From assembly GCF_001953985.1 (NCBI RefSeq), contig NZ_MBEI01000061.1:1-64000 (forward strand): 64,000 nt of DNA. Reading direction: 5' to 3'. The position numbers and the translations under genes were made by a program. Shown one piece after another: positions 17,667 to 28,774 of the stretch (position 1 is the stretch's first letter; the number at the start of each line of letters is the position of its first letter). This stretch comes from Mycobacterium colombiense (lineage in GTDB: Bacteria; Actinomycetota; Actinomycetes; Mycobacteriales; Mycobacteriaceae). Below the pieces are notes generated by a model. That model was not told the origin of the DNA, ran no database searches, and worked only from the letters and a program-made list of their open reading frames with translations.

Positions 17667-17982
17667 GCTTTTCTGAGCTCCCCTAAACTCGCCTGCACCA
17701 ACTTCCGCCACACCATCGTCCCATGCGTTCGGCACCTGCCCGGTTGCCTCGGGCCTCGACGCACCGACCTCTCGCCGGTTTCAGCTAATGCCCGGTTAGC
17801 TGCTCGTCGTCTCGGCTAGCGCGGTCAGACCGACGTCGACCACGGGGATTCGCAACCTCATCCGTGATATTACCGAGCGGTCGACGACAATTGCGGCAAA
17901 CATTCCGGTGATCGCTCCGACTCAATGGCCGAAAGTGCGAATTGGTACGCCGCGGCGCCGCGCTACGGGCCTTGCCGGCCCG
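17667..17982. other. Intergenic region between mazG and lpqU
   Basis: 316 bp, both flanking genes on the minus strand. I see no gene, no convincing terminator after mazG, and no clear riboswitch fold by eye. It should hold the lpqU promoter. Confidence 0.4.
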
Positions 17983-19032
17983 TCAGGCGTCGTCGGCGGT
18001 TGCGTCGGCGGTGGTTTCTTCCTCGACCACATCGACGGACGCGTCGGCCTCGCTGTCGGTCTCGGGCGCCGGCTCCTGGAGCCGATCGTCGACCGCCGGT
18101 TCTTCGGTCGGCCAGTGCTCGCGCCACTCCTCCTCGGAGATCTCGCCGACCGGGGCGACGTCGAACTCCTCGGGAACACCGGTGCCGCGGCGCGCCGCCG
18201 CGATTGTCCGCTCGACTCCGCGGACCGTCTCCACGAATTCGAGAACGGCGCTGCGCAACGCACTTTCGGCATCGACGTCGGCCGACACCGAGATCGAGGT
18301 GACCGCCTCGGGGATCAGGTCCGCGGGCAGGCCCGCTTTGCCGGCACGCGCAATGACCTTCTGCGCCAACGCCAATGCGGGCTGTCCGGTGTGCACGTCG
18401 TCCATCACCGATTTGCGCGGCTTCTCGGCCGCCTTGCGCTCTTCCCACTGGGCCAGCTGCTCTTCGAGCGAAATCGATTGCCCGGCAAGCACTCCCGGAA
18501 CACGGTTGCCCAGTTTGCGCATCAGGGTGGCGGCGACGTCGTCGATGGTGAAGGGGAACTGCGCGGCGTCCTCGGCGATGCGGGCGTGGAACAGCACCTG
18601 CAGCAGCACGTCGCCGAGCTCTTCACGCAACTGCTCGGCATTGCCCCTGCCGACCGCGTCCAGCAGCTCGTAGGTCTCCTCCAGCAGAAACCTGCGCAGC
18701 GAGTCATGGGTTTGCTCGCTCTCCCACGGCCCGGCGGTGCGCAGCTTGTCCATCATCGCCACGGCATCGACAAGCCGTTCACCGCGCGGCGTCTCGGGCG
18801 CCGAGATCAGCCGGGCCCCGGCCGCCAACCGCGCGACGACGGCGGGGTGGTCGGGGTCCGACGACAGCAGCACCGGGGCGTCTTCACCGGAGTGCACCGG
18901 GCGCGCCGCGCGCAGCGACCATGGCACCGCGACGGGCATCTCCTCGGTGTACTGGACCTCGCCGCCGAGGTGCTCGATGGCTTCGATGGGCACCAGCGAG
19001 GGACGGCGGGGGTCGAACAAGACGACGATCAC
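17983..19032 (-). CDS. mazG: Nucleoside triphosphate pyrophosphohydrolase MazG
   Basis: 349 residues from GTG 19032. An N-terminal domain (about 1-90) precedes the all-alpha NTP-PPase domain with the metal motif EETYELLDA...EELGDVLLQVLFHARI (EExxE and ExxD), then a second, poorer MazG repeat and an acidic Glu-rich tail (about 320-349). It hydrolyses non-canonical and oxidised NTPs to NMP and PPi; the mycobacterial enzyme is linked to oxidative stress survival. The metal residues are intact. Confidence 0.93.
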   Translation of the reverse strand: MIVVLFDPRRPSLVPIEAIEHLGGEVQYTEEMPVAVPWSLRAARPVHSGEDAPVLLSSDPDHPAVVARLAAGARLISAPETPRGERLVDAVAMMDKLRTAGPWESEQTHDSLRRFLLEETYELLDAVGRGNAEQLREELGDVLLQVLFHARIAEDAAQFPFTIDDVAATLMRKLGNRVPGVLAGQSISLEEQLAQWEERKAAEKPRKSVMDDVHTGQPALALAQKVIARAGKAGLPADLIPEAVTSISVSADVDAESALRSAVLEFVETVRGVERTIAAARRGTGVPEEFDVAPVGEISEEEWREHWPTEEPAVDDRLQEPAPETDSEADASVDVVEEETTADATADDA

Positions 19033-19108
19033 GGGCGCCCCTCCTCTCCCCCGCACGCGGGAGGTACCCCCGCATCGCTTTCACGTTTTGCATCGTCGCG
19101 GGCGCGGA

Positions 19109-22762
<3,654 letters not shown>

Positions 22763-22772
22763 GATGAATTCC

Positions 22773-22778
22773 ATTCTA
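22773..22778 (-). promoter_or_regulatory. Candidate -10 box of mfd
   Basis: TAGAAT on the minus strand ends 10 nt before ATG 22762, placing the transcription start about 3-4 nt before the codon: a nearly leaderless mRNA. Confidence 0.5.
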
Positions 22779-22892
22779 GGGGCCCTCAACGACAGGGCCG
22801 GACACACCGAACCACGTCAATATTGAGGTCGCCGCCGTCAAGGGATCGTAAGAAAGGCACCACCCGAATACCCGCGCGCGCAGGTTGGATTC

Positions 22893-24233
22893 ATGACATT
22901 GCTGGACATCCTGCCGTCGCTCGGTCAGGCGGCTTCCCCGCGTTTCGACCCCGCCATCTGGCCGATCACCGCCCACCCCGACGAGGAGGGCAGGCTGTGC
23001 GTCGGCGGTGTACCACTGGCCGATATCGCCGACGAGTTTCACACCCCGGCCTACGTCATCGACGAAACGGACTTCCGGCAGCGCGCCCGCCGCTACCGCA
23101 AGACGCTGCGCGGCGTCGAGGTGGTCTACGCGGGAAAGTCGCTGTTGAGCACCGCGGTGGCCCGCTGGGCCCGCGAAGAGGGCCTCGGACTCGACGTCTG
23201 CTCCGGCGGCGAGCTGGCCGTCGCCCTTGCCGGGGGAGTCGACCCGGCGCGCATCGTCATGCACGGCAACGCGAAATCGCCCGAGGAGCTGCGCGAAGCG
23301 GTGCGCGTCGGCGTGGGGCGCATCGTGCTGGACTCCGGCATGGAGATCGCCTACCTGGCCGGCCTGGCGCAACGGCGCCAACGTGTGCTCATCCGGGTGA
23401 CTCCCGACATCGACATCCACGGTCACCGCGCCGTCACCACCGGGGTCAGCGACCAGAAGTTCGGGTTCACGCTCCACGGCGACCGCGCCGACGTCGCGGC
23501 CCAGCGGGTGCTGTCGCACCCCATCCTCGACCTCGTCGGCCTGCACTGCCACATCGGCTCGCAGGTCGCCAACCCGGCCCTGTACGGCGAGGCGATCCGC
23601 CGGATGATCGCCGCGATGGCCGATATCCGCGCCCGGCACGGCGTCATACTCACCGAGCTGAACATCGGCGGCGGGCATGCCATCCCCTACGTCCCCGGCG
23701 ATCGCGAGCTGAATCTCGAGCAGCTGGCCGACGTCATCGAGAACGCCCTCGACGAGGCCTGCGCCGCCGAGCATTTCCCGCGGCCGCAGCTCGTGGTGGA
23801 ACCGGGTCGGGCCATCTGCGGCCGGGCCGGGGTGACGCTGTATCGGGTGTGCTCGATCAAGACCCACCCGGGCGGACGCACCTTCGTCGCGGTCGACGGC
23901 GGCATGAGCGACAACCCGCGGGTGTCGCTGTACGGCGCGCAATACACGGCCGTGCTGGCCAACCGGCATTCGCTGGGACTCAAGCACAAGGTCACCGTCG
24001 TGGGCCGGCATTGCGAGGCTGGCGACGAGATCGCCCGCGACATCGAGCTTCCGGCGGACCTGCACCCCGGCGACCTGCTGGCGGTGGCCTGCACGGGCGC
24101 CTACCACCACAGCATGGCGTCGAACTACAACATGGTCGGGCGCCCCGCGCTGGTCGCCGTCAAGGACGGGCGGGCCCGCGAACTGGTTCGCCGGGAGACC
24201 GTCACCGACCTGCTGGCCCGCGACTGCGGCTAG
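22893..24233 (+). CDS. PLP-dependent diaminopimelate decarboxylase-like enzyme (second LysA)
   Basis: 446 residues, fold-type III decarboxylase. Visible sites: the PLP lysine in VVYAGKSLLS (about residue 78), LDVCSGGEL, GLHCHIGSQ, the phosphate loop NIGGGHAIPY, VEPGRAICG, and the paired-subunit motif HCEAGD with GAYHHSMASNYN. All key residues are present, so an active enzyme is likely. The loop and CEAGD (rather than CESGD) differ from standard LysA, so another diamino or basic amino acid may be the substrate. I remember mfd and the tetR gene as direct neighbours in M. tuberculosis, making this a lineage-specific insertion. Its stop abuts the tetR stop. Confidence 0.8.
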   Translation: MTLLDILPSLGQAASPRFDPAIWPITAHPDEEGRLCVGGVPLADIADEFHTPAYVIDETDFRQRARRYRKTLRGVEVVYAGKSLLSTAVARWAREEGLGLDVCSGGELAVALAGGVDPARIVMHGNAKSPEELREAVRVGVGRIVLDSGMEIAYLAGLAQRRQRVLIRVTPDIDIHGHRAVTTGVSDQKFGFTLHGDRADVAAQRVLSHPILDLVGLHCHIGSQVANPALYGEAIRRMIAAMADIRARHGVILTELNIGGGHAIPYVPGDRELNLEQLADVIENALDEACAAEHFPRPQLVVEPGRAICGRAGVTLYRVCSIKTHPGGRTFVAVDGGMSDNPRVSLYGAQYTAVLANRHSLGLKHKVTVVGRHCEAGDEIARDIELPADLHPGDLLAVACTGAYHHSMASNYNMVGRPALVAVKDGRARELVRRETVTDLLARDCG

Positions 24234-24932
24234 CTACTCGTCCTGCAGCCGGGGGTCGGCCTCGAGGTGGGTCAGCCCGTTCCACATCAGGTTGACCAGG
24301 TGCGCGGCCACCACTTCCTTCTTGGGCTCGCGGGTGTCGAGCCACCACTGCGCCGTCATCGACACCGAGCCGACGAGCGCCTGCGCGTACAGCGGCGCCA
24401 GCCCCGGATCCAGCCCGCGACGGGAGAAGTCGCCGGCCAGGATGGAGCTGACCTGGTTGACGGCGTCGTTGAGCAGGCTGGAGTAGGTGCCCGAGCTGAT
24501 CGCGGCCGGCGAGTCGCGGATCATGATCCGGAAGCCGTCGGTGCGCTCTTCGACGTAGGTGAGCAGCGCCAGGGCGACCCGTTCGACGCGCACCCGGGAC
24601 CGGTTGTTGGTCAGCGACGAGGTGATGCCGTCCAGCAGCGCCGACATCTCGCGGTCGACGACGACCGCATACAGGCCTTCCTTGCCGCCGAAATGCTCGT
24701 AGACGACCGGTTTGGACACGTTGGCGCGCAGCGCGATCTCCTCGATCGAGGTGCCTTCGTATCCGCGTTCGGCGAACAGCGTGCGCGCGATGCCGACCAG
24801 CTGTTGGCGGCGCTCGGTGCCGGTCATCCGCGCGCGCGGCGCCCGCACCTCTTTTTCCACCTTGTCCGGGTCACGATCCAGCACGGCCACGATGTTCAGC
24901 GTATCGGTCAACCGCCGACAAGCGGCCCGCAT
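24234..24932 (-). CDS. TetR-family regulator (Rv1019-like)
   Basis: A 232-residue repressor-type protein. HTH at about 55-85: SIEEIALRANVSKPVVYEHFGGKEGLYAVV. The C-terminal ligand domain is close to my memory of Rv1019. Start: a -10 box lies exactly 7 nt before ATG 24932, implying a leaderless mRNA from that codon; GTG 24890 or ATG 24827 are alternatives if a leader exists. Target and ligand unknown. It converges on the lysA-like gene with no gap. Confidence 0.85.
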   Translation of the reverse strand: MRAACRRLTDTLNIVAVLDRDPDKVEKEVRAPRARMTGTERRQQLVGIARTLFAERGYEGTSIEEIALRANVSKPVVYEHFGGKEGLYAVVVDREMSALLDGITSSLTNNRSRVRVERVALALLTYVEERTDGFRIMIRDSPAAISSGTYSSLLNDAVNQVSSILAGDFSRRGLDPGLAPLYAQALVGSVSMTAQWWLDTREPKKEVVAAHLVNLMWNGLTHLEADPRLQDE

Positions 24933-24939
24933 CGTCGTC

Positions 24940-24945
24940 AGACTA
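24940..24945 (-). promoter_or_regulatory. Candidate -10 box for leaderless tetR
   Basis: TAGTCT (TANNNT) on the minus strand, 7 nt before ATG 24932. It lies 50 bp left of tRNA-Gln, which is transcribed the opposite way. Confidence 0.5.
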
Positions 24946-24996
24946 GAGTCTTGGTGGCGCGGTCGGTCTCAACCGCCGCTCGCCGTGGGTTAGCGA

Positions 24997-25068
24997 TCCG
25001 TCGTGGTGTAATCGGCAGCACCTCTGATTTTGGTTCAGATAGTTCAGGTTCGAGTCCTGGCGACGGAG
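24997..25068 (+). tRNA. glnU: tRNA-Gln (anticodon TTG)
   Basis: 72 nt. The acceptor stem TCCGTCG/CGACGGA pairs fully and the discriminator is G. The anticodon arm TCTGA-TTTTGGT-TCAGA gives anticodon TTG. The T arm contains GGTTCGAGTCC. CCA is not encoded. Its place before glmU matches the M. tuberculosis order as I recall it. Confidence 0.96.
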
Positions 25069-25191
25069 CTTCGATTGCATGTTGCGATATCCCATCGTTT
25101 TTTGCCTTCACCGCAGCTGAAGTGACACGCTTGACGGCGTGTCGGCGCTTCCGCGCGCAGCCCGCGCGGGACAAACCCAAAAGGAGGGTTG

Positions 25192-26676
25192 ATGTCGTCT
25201 CCTGGTGACACGGCGGTCCTGGTGCTAGCGGCCGGGCCCGGCACCCGGATGCGGTCGGACACCCCGAAAGTCCTGCACACCATCGCTGGGCGCAGCATGC
25301 TGTCCCACCTCCTGCACGCGATCACCAAGGTGGCTCCCCAGCACCTGGCCGTCGTTCTCGGCCACGACCACGAGCGGATCGCACCGCTGGTGGCCGACTG
25401 GGCCGACGCGCTGGGCCGTCCCATCGACGTCGCGCTGCAGGACCGGCCCCGCGGCACCGGCGACGCCGTGCTGTGTGGCCTGTCCGCGCTGCCCGCCGAC
25501 TACGCCGGGGTCGTCGTCGTGACGTCGGGCGACACCCCGCTGCTGGACGCCGACACCCTGGCCGACCTGATCGCCTCCCATAGCGCGGCGCCGGCCGCGG
25601 TCACGGTGCTGACCACGACCCTGAGCGACCCCAGCGGCTACGGCCGCATCCTGCGCACCCAGGACAACGAGGTCATGGCGATCGTGGAACACGCCGACGC
25701 CACGCCCTCGCAGCGCGAGATCCGTGAGGTCAACGCCGGCGTCTACGCCTTCGACACCGCGGCGCTGCGCTCGGCGCTGAACCGGTTGAGCTCCAACAAC
25801 GCCCAGCAGGAGCTCTACCTGACCGACGTCATCGCCATCCTGCGCGGTGACGGCCTGGCCATCCACGCCCGCCACGTCGACGACAGCGCGCTGGTCGCCG
25901 GAGTCAACAACCGCGTCCAACTCGCTCAGCTGGGCGCCGAACTCAACCGCCGCATCATCGCCGCCCACCAGATGGCCGGCGTCACCATCGTCGACCCCGC
26001 CACCACCTGGATCGACGTCGACGTCAGCATCGGTCGCGACACCGTCATCCAGCCGGGGACGCAGTTGCTGGGCCGCACCCAGGTCGGTGGCCATTGCGTC
26101 GTCGGACCGGACACCACCCTGACCGATGTCAGCGTCGGCGACGGCGCCTCGGTGGTCCGCACCCACGGGACCGCGTCGTCGATCGGTGCCGGTACGACCG
26201 TCGGGCCGTTCACCTACCTGCGGCCCGGCACCGTGCTGGGCGACGACGGCAAGCTCGGCGCGTTCGTCGAGACCAAGAACGCCACCATCGGCACCGGCTC
26301 CAAGGTGCCGCACTTGACCTACGTCGGGGACGCCGACATCGGCGAACACAGCAACATCGGCGCGTCCAGCGTGTTCGTCAACTACGACGGCGAAACCAAA
26401 CGGCGGACCACCATCGGCTCGCACGTGCGCACCGGCTCGGACACCATGTTCGTGGCGCCGGTGACCGTCGGTGACGGCGCCTACACCGGCGCGGGCACGG
26501 TGGTGCGCAACGACGTCCCGCCCGGGACGCTGGCGGTATCCGCGGGTCCACAGCGCAACATCGAAGGCTGGGTGCACCGCAAGCGCCCGGGCAGCGCGGC
26601 CGCGCAAGCGGCCGAGGCCGCCGAGAAAGCCGCTGGTCAGGGCCCCGCGGAGGGCTCCGCACCAAAAGCCGAATAG
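25192..26676 (+). CDS. glmU: Bifunctional GlcNAc-1-P uridyltransferase/acetyltransferase GlmU
   Basis: 494 residues. N-terminal pyrophosphorylase domain (LAAGPGTRMRSDTPKVLH, about 12-29; GDTPLLD near 115) and C-terminal left-handed beta-helix acetyltransferase with hexapeptide repeats (about 260-450), including SSVFVNYDG and VAPVTVGDGAYTGAGTVV. It makes UDP-GlcNAc for peptidoglycan and other envelope polymers. AAGGAGG at 25181-25187 selects ATG 25192. An Ala/Glu-rich tail follows, as in other mycobacteria. Confidence 0.97.
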   Translation: MSSPGDTAVLVLAAGPGTRMRSDTPKVLHTIAGRSMLSHLLHAITKVAPQHLAVVLGHDHERIAPLVADWADALGRPIDVALQDRPRGTGDAVLCGLSALPADYAGVVVVTSGDTPLLDADTLADLIASHSAAPAAVTVLTTTLSDPSGYGRILRTQDNEVMAIVEHADATPSQREIREVNAGVYAFDTAALRSALNRLSSNNAQQELYLTDVIAILRGDGLAIHARHVDDSALVAGVNNRVQLAQLGAELNRRIIAAHQMAGVTIVDPATTWIDVDVSIGRDTVIQPGTQLLGRTQVGGHCVVGPDTTLTDVSVGDGASVVRTHGTASSIGAGTTVGPFTYLRPGTVLGDDGKLGAFVETKNATIGTGSKVPHLTYVGDADIGEHSNIGASSVFVNYDGETKRRTTIGSHVRTGSDTMFVAPVTVGDGAYTGAGTVVRNDVPPGTLAVSAGPQRNIEGWVHRKRPGSAAAQAAEAAEKAAGQGPAEGSAPKAE

Positions 26677-26715
26677 ACACCGTGAATTTGCTACCTGGCA
26701 ACCCGGCCACATTTC

Positions 26716-26735
26716 CGTACGATTCGCTTCGTACG
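26716..26735 (+). other. Hairpin in the prs leader
   Basis: A perfect 7-bp inverted repeat, CGTACGA...TCGTACG, with a 6-nt loop, 45 nt before the prs start and not followed by a U run. It may be an operator or an mRNA leader structure; no known element recognised. Confidence 0.35.
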
Positions 26736-26779
26736 ATGGGGCCTTCCATCCCCCACCCCGATTTGGCGAGGGCAGTGCG

Positions 26780-27760
26780 TTGAGCCACGACTGGACCGAT
26801 AACCGCAAAAATTTGATGCTCTTCTCCGGCCGTGCGCATCCGGAGCTGGCCGAGCAGGTGGCCAAGGAGCTCGACGTCCATGTCACGGCGCAGACCGCGC
26901 GGGAGTTTGCCAACGGCGAGATCTTCGTGCGGTTCCACGAATCGGTGCGCGGATGCGACGCCTTCGTCCTGCAGTCGGCCCCGGACCCGGTGAACAACTG
27001 GCTGATGGAACAGCTGATCATGATCGACGCCCTCAAGCGGGGCAGCGCCAAGCGGATCACCGCGGTCATGCCGTTCTACCCGTACGCCCGGCAGGACAAG
27101 AAGCACCGCGGCCGCGAGCCGATCTCGGCTCGGCTCGTCGCCGACCTGCTCAAGACCGCTGGCGCCGACCGGATCGTCACCGTCGACCTGCACACCGACC
27201 AGATCCAGGGCTTCTTCGACGGTCCGGTCGACCACATGCGCGGGCAGAACCTGCTGACCGGCTACATCCGCGACAACTACCCCGACGGCAACATGGTGGT
27301 CGTCTCGCCCGACTCCGGCCGGGTGCGCATCGCCGAGAAGTGGGCCGATTCGCTGGGCGGCGTCCCGCTGGCCTTCATCCACAAGACCCGTGACCCGCGG
27401 GTGCCCAACCAGGTGGTGTCCAACCGCGTCGTCGGCGAGGTGGCCGGACGCACCTGCGTGCTGATCGACGACATGATCGACACCGGTGGCACCATCGCCG
27501 GCGCGGTGAAGCTGCTGCGCGACGAGGGCGCCGGTGACGTGATCATCGCGGCCACCCACGGGGTGCTCTCCGATCCGGCCGCCGAGCGGCTGGCGGCCTG
27601 CGGCGCCCGGGAAGTGATCGTGACGAACACCCTCCCGATCGGCGAGGAGAAGCGTTTCCCGCAGCTGACGGTCCTGTCCATCGCGCCGCTGCTGGCCAGC
27701 ACCATCCGTGCCGTCTTCGAAAACGGTTCGGTCACCGGGCTTTTCGACGGGGACGCCTAG
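26780..27760 (+). CDS. prs: Ribose-phosphate pyrophosphokinase (PRPP synthetase)
   Basis: 326 residues from TTG 26780, identical in length to the M. tuberculosis enzyme. It makes PRPP from ribose 5-phosphate and ATP; in mycobacteria PRPP also feeds decaprenylphosphoryl arabinose. Motifs: PFYPYARQDKKHRGREPIS (flexible and ATP loops), VTVDLHTDQIQGFF, and the PRPP loop VLIDDMIDTGGTI. GAGGG lies about 8 nt before the TTG. The next gene starts on the base after its stop. Confidence 0.97.
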   Translation: MSHDWTDNRKNLMLFSGRAHPELAEQVAKELDVHVTAQTAREFANGEIFVRFHESVRGCDAFVLQSAPDPVNNWLMEQLIMIDALKRGSAKRITAVMPFYPYARQDKKHRGREPISARLVADLLKTAGADRIVTVDLHTDQIQGFFDGPVDHMRGQNLLTGYIRDNYPDGNMVVVSPDSGRVRIAEKWADSLGGVPLAFIHKTRDPRVPNQVVSNRVVGEVAGRTCVLIDDMIDTGGTIAGAVKLLRDEGAGDVIIAATHGVLSDPAAERLAACGAREVIVTNTLPIGEEKRFPQLTVLSIAPLLASTIRAVFENGSVTGLFDGDA

Positions 27761-28117
27761 ATGGCTGGCAAGCCAGACGACGCCGTTATCTTCCACAACC
27801 CACGCTGCAGCACCTCTCGCAAGACGCTGGACCTGTTGCGCGACAACGGCTTTGAACCCACGGTGGTCGAGTACCTGAAGGCCCCGCCGACCCGCGCCGA
27901 GCTGGTGAAGATGATCCGCGATGCGGGCATCGACGTGCGCACCGCGACCCGCAAGCGCGAGTCGTTGTACGAGGAGCTCAATCTCGCGGACGCGACCGAT
28001 GACCAGTTGCTCGACGCCATGGTCGAACACCCCATCCTCATCGAACGACCCTTCGTCGTCACGCCGAAGGGCACTCGCCTGGCCCGCCCGATCGACGCGG
28101 TCCGCGAGATTCTGTGA
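27761..28117 (+). CDS. ArsC/Spx-family arsenate reductase-like protein
   Basis: 118 residues, thioredoxin fold of the glutaredoxin-linked ArsC type. Active-site loop HNPRCSTSRKT with Cys16, and the C-terminal block HPILIERPFVVTPKGTRLARP with the arginines that bind oxyanion. It reduces arsenate, or is a related thiol protein. No arsR or arsenite pump is nearby, and it is squeezed between prs and lpqT with zero and 4-nt spacing, so a role in arsenic resistance is not supported by context. I do not recall it at this place in M. tuberculosis. Confidence 0.85.
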   Translation: MAGKPDDAVIFHNPRCSTSRKTLDLLRDNGFEPTVVEYLKAPPTRAELVKMIRDAGIDVRTATRKRESLYEELNLADATDDQLLDAMVEHPILIERPFVVTPKGTRLARPIDAVREIL

Positions 28118-28773
28118 GCCGGCTCGGCCGCCGCGTGGCCGCTGCCGCGATGGTTGCGGCGGCCTTCTCCGCGAGCGGCTGCGCACCGAAACCGCCTGAC
28201 TACCAATCGATCCTGTCGAAGACCCCGACGACCACGACCACCAAGCCGGCGGAGAAGCCGGTCCCCCTGTCGCAGTATCTGCAAAGCATCGGCGTGACCG
28301 GCGAGCCGGTGGCACCGGGATCGGTGCCCGACCTGACGGTGTCGATCCCGACTCCCCCGGGCTGGTCGCCGTTCACCAGCCCGAACATCAGCCCGCAGAC
28401 ACTGATCATCTCCCAAGGCGGCAAGTTTCCGACGGCACGGCTGGTGGTGTTCAAGCTGAACGGTAACTTCGACCCGGCCCAGGTGATCAAGCACGGCAAC
28501 GACGATGCGCAACTGTTCCAGAACTTCAAGCAGCTGGACGCCTCGGGCGCGCCCTACAACGGCTTCCCCTCGTCGATGATCCAGGGCAGCTACGACCTCG
28601 ACGGTGGCATGCGGCTGCACAGCTGGAACCGCATCGTCATCGCGACCGGATCACCGCCGGCACACCAGCGTTATCTGGTGCAGCTGACCATCACCGGCTT
28701 CGCCAATCAGGCGGCCGCGCAGTCGAGCGACATCGACGCGATCATTCACGGATTCGTCGTCGCGGCGAAGTGA
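28114..28773 (+). CDS. lpqT: Lipoprotein LpqT
   Basis: 219 residues, GTG start overlapping the arsC-like stop (GTGA). The signal peptide ends SASGC (Cys23), then a Pro/Thr-rich linker and a LpqN/LpqT-type domain (VSIPTPPGWSPFTS, GFPSSMIQGSYDLDG). Surface-attached; family function not established, but paralogues such as LpqN bind envelope-biosynthesis proteins. Its stop is one base from the end of the convergent regulator gene. Confidence 0.88.
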   Translation: MSRLGRRVAAAAMVAAAFSASGCAPKPPDYQSILSKTPTTTTTKPAEKPVPLSQYLQSIGVTGEPVAPGSVPDLTVSIPTPPGWSPFTSPNISPQTLIISQGGKFPTARLVVFKLNGNFDPAQVIKHGNDDAQLFQNFKQLDASGAPYNGFPSSMIQGSYDLDGGMRLHSWNRIVIATGSPPAHQRYLVQLTITGFANQAAAQSSDIDAIIHGFVVAAK

Positions 28774-28774
28774 T

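Noticed and set aside
22776..24110. Frame antisense to the lysA-like gene
   Set aside because: The plus-strand decarboxylase carries all PLP motifs.
25225..27069. 614-codon frame antisense to glmU/prs
   Set aside because: Spans two well-supported genes and has no domain signature.
27761..28117. Arsenic resistance operon
   Set aside because: Only an ArsC-like gene is present; no regulator or arsenite exporter is next to it.
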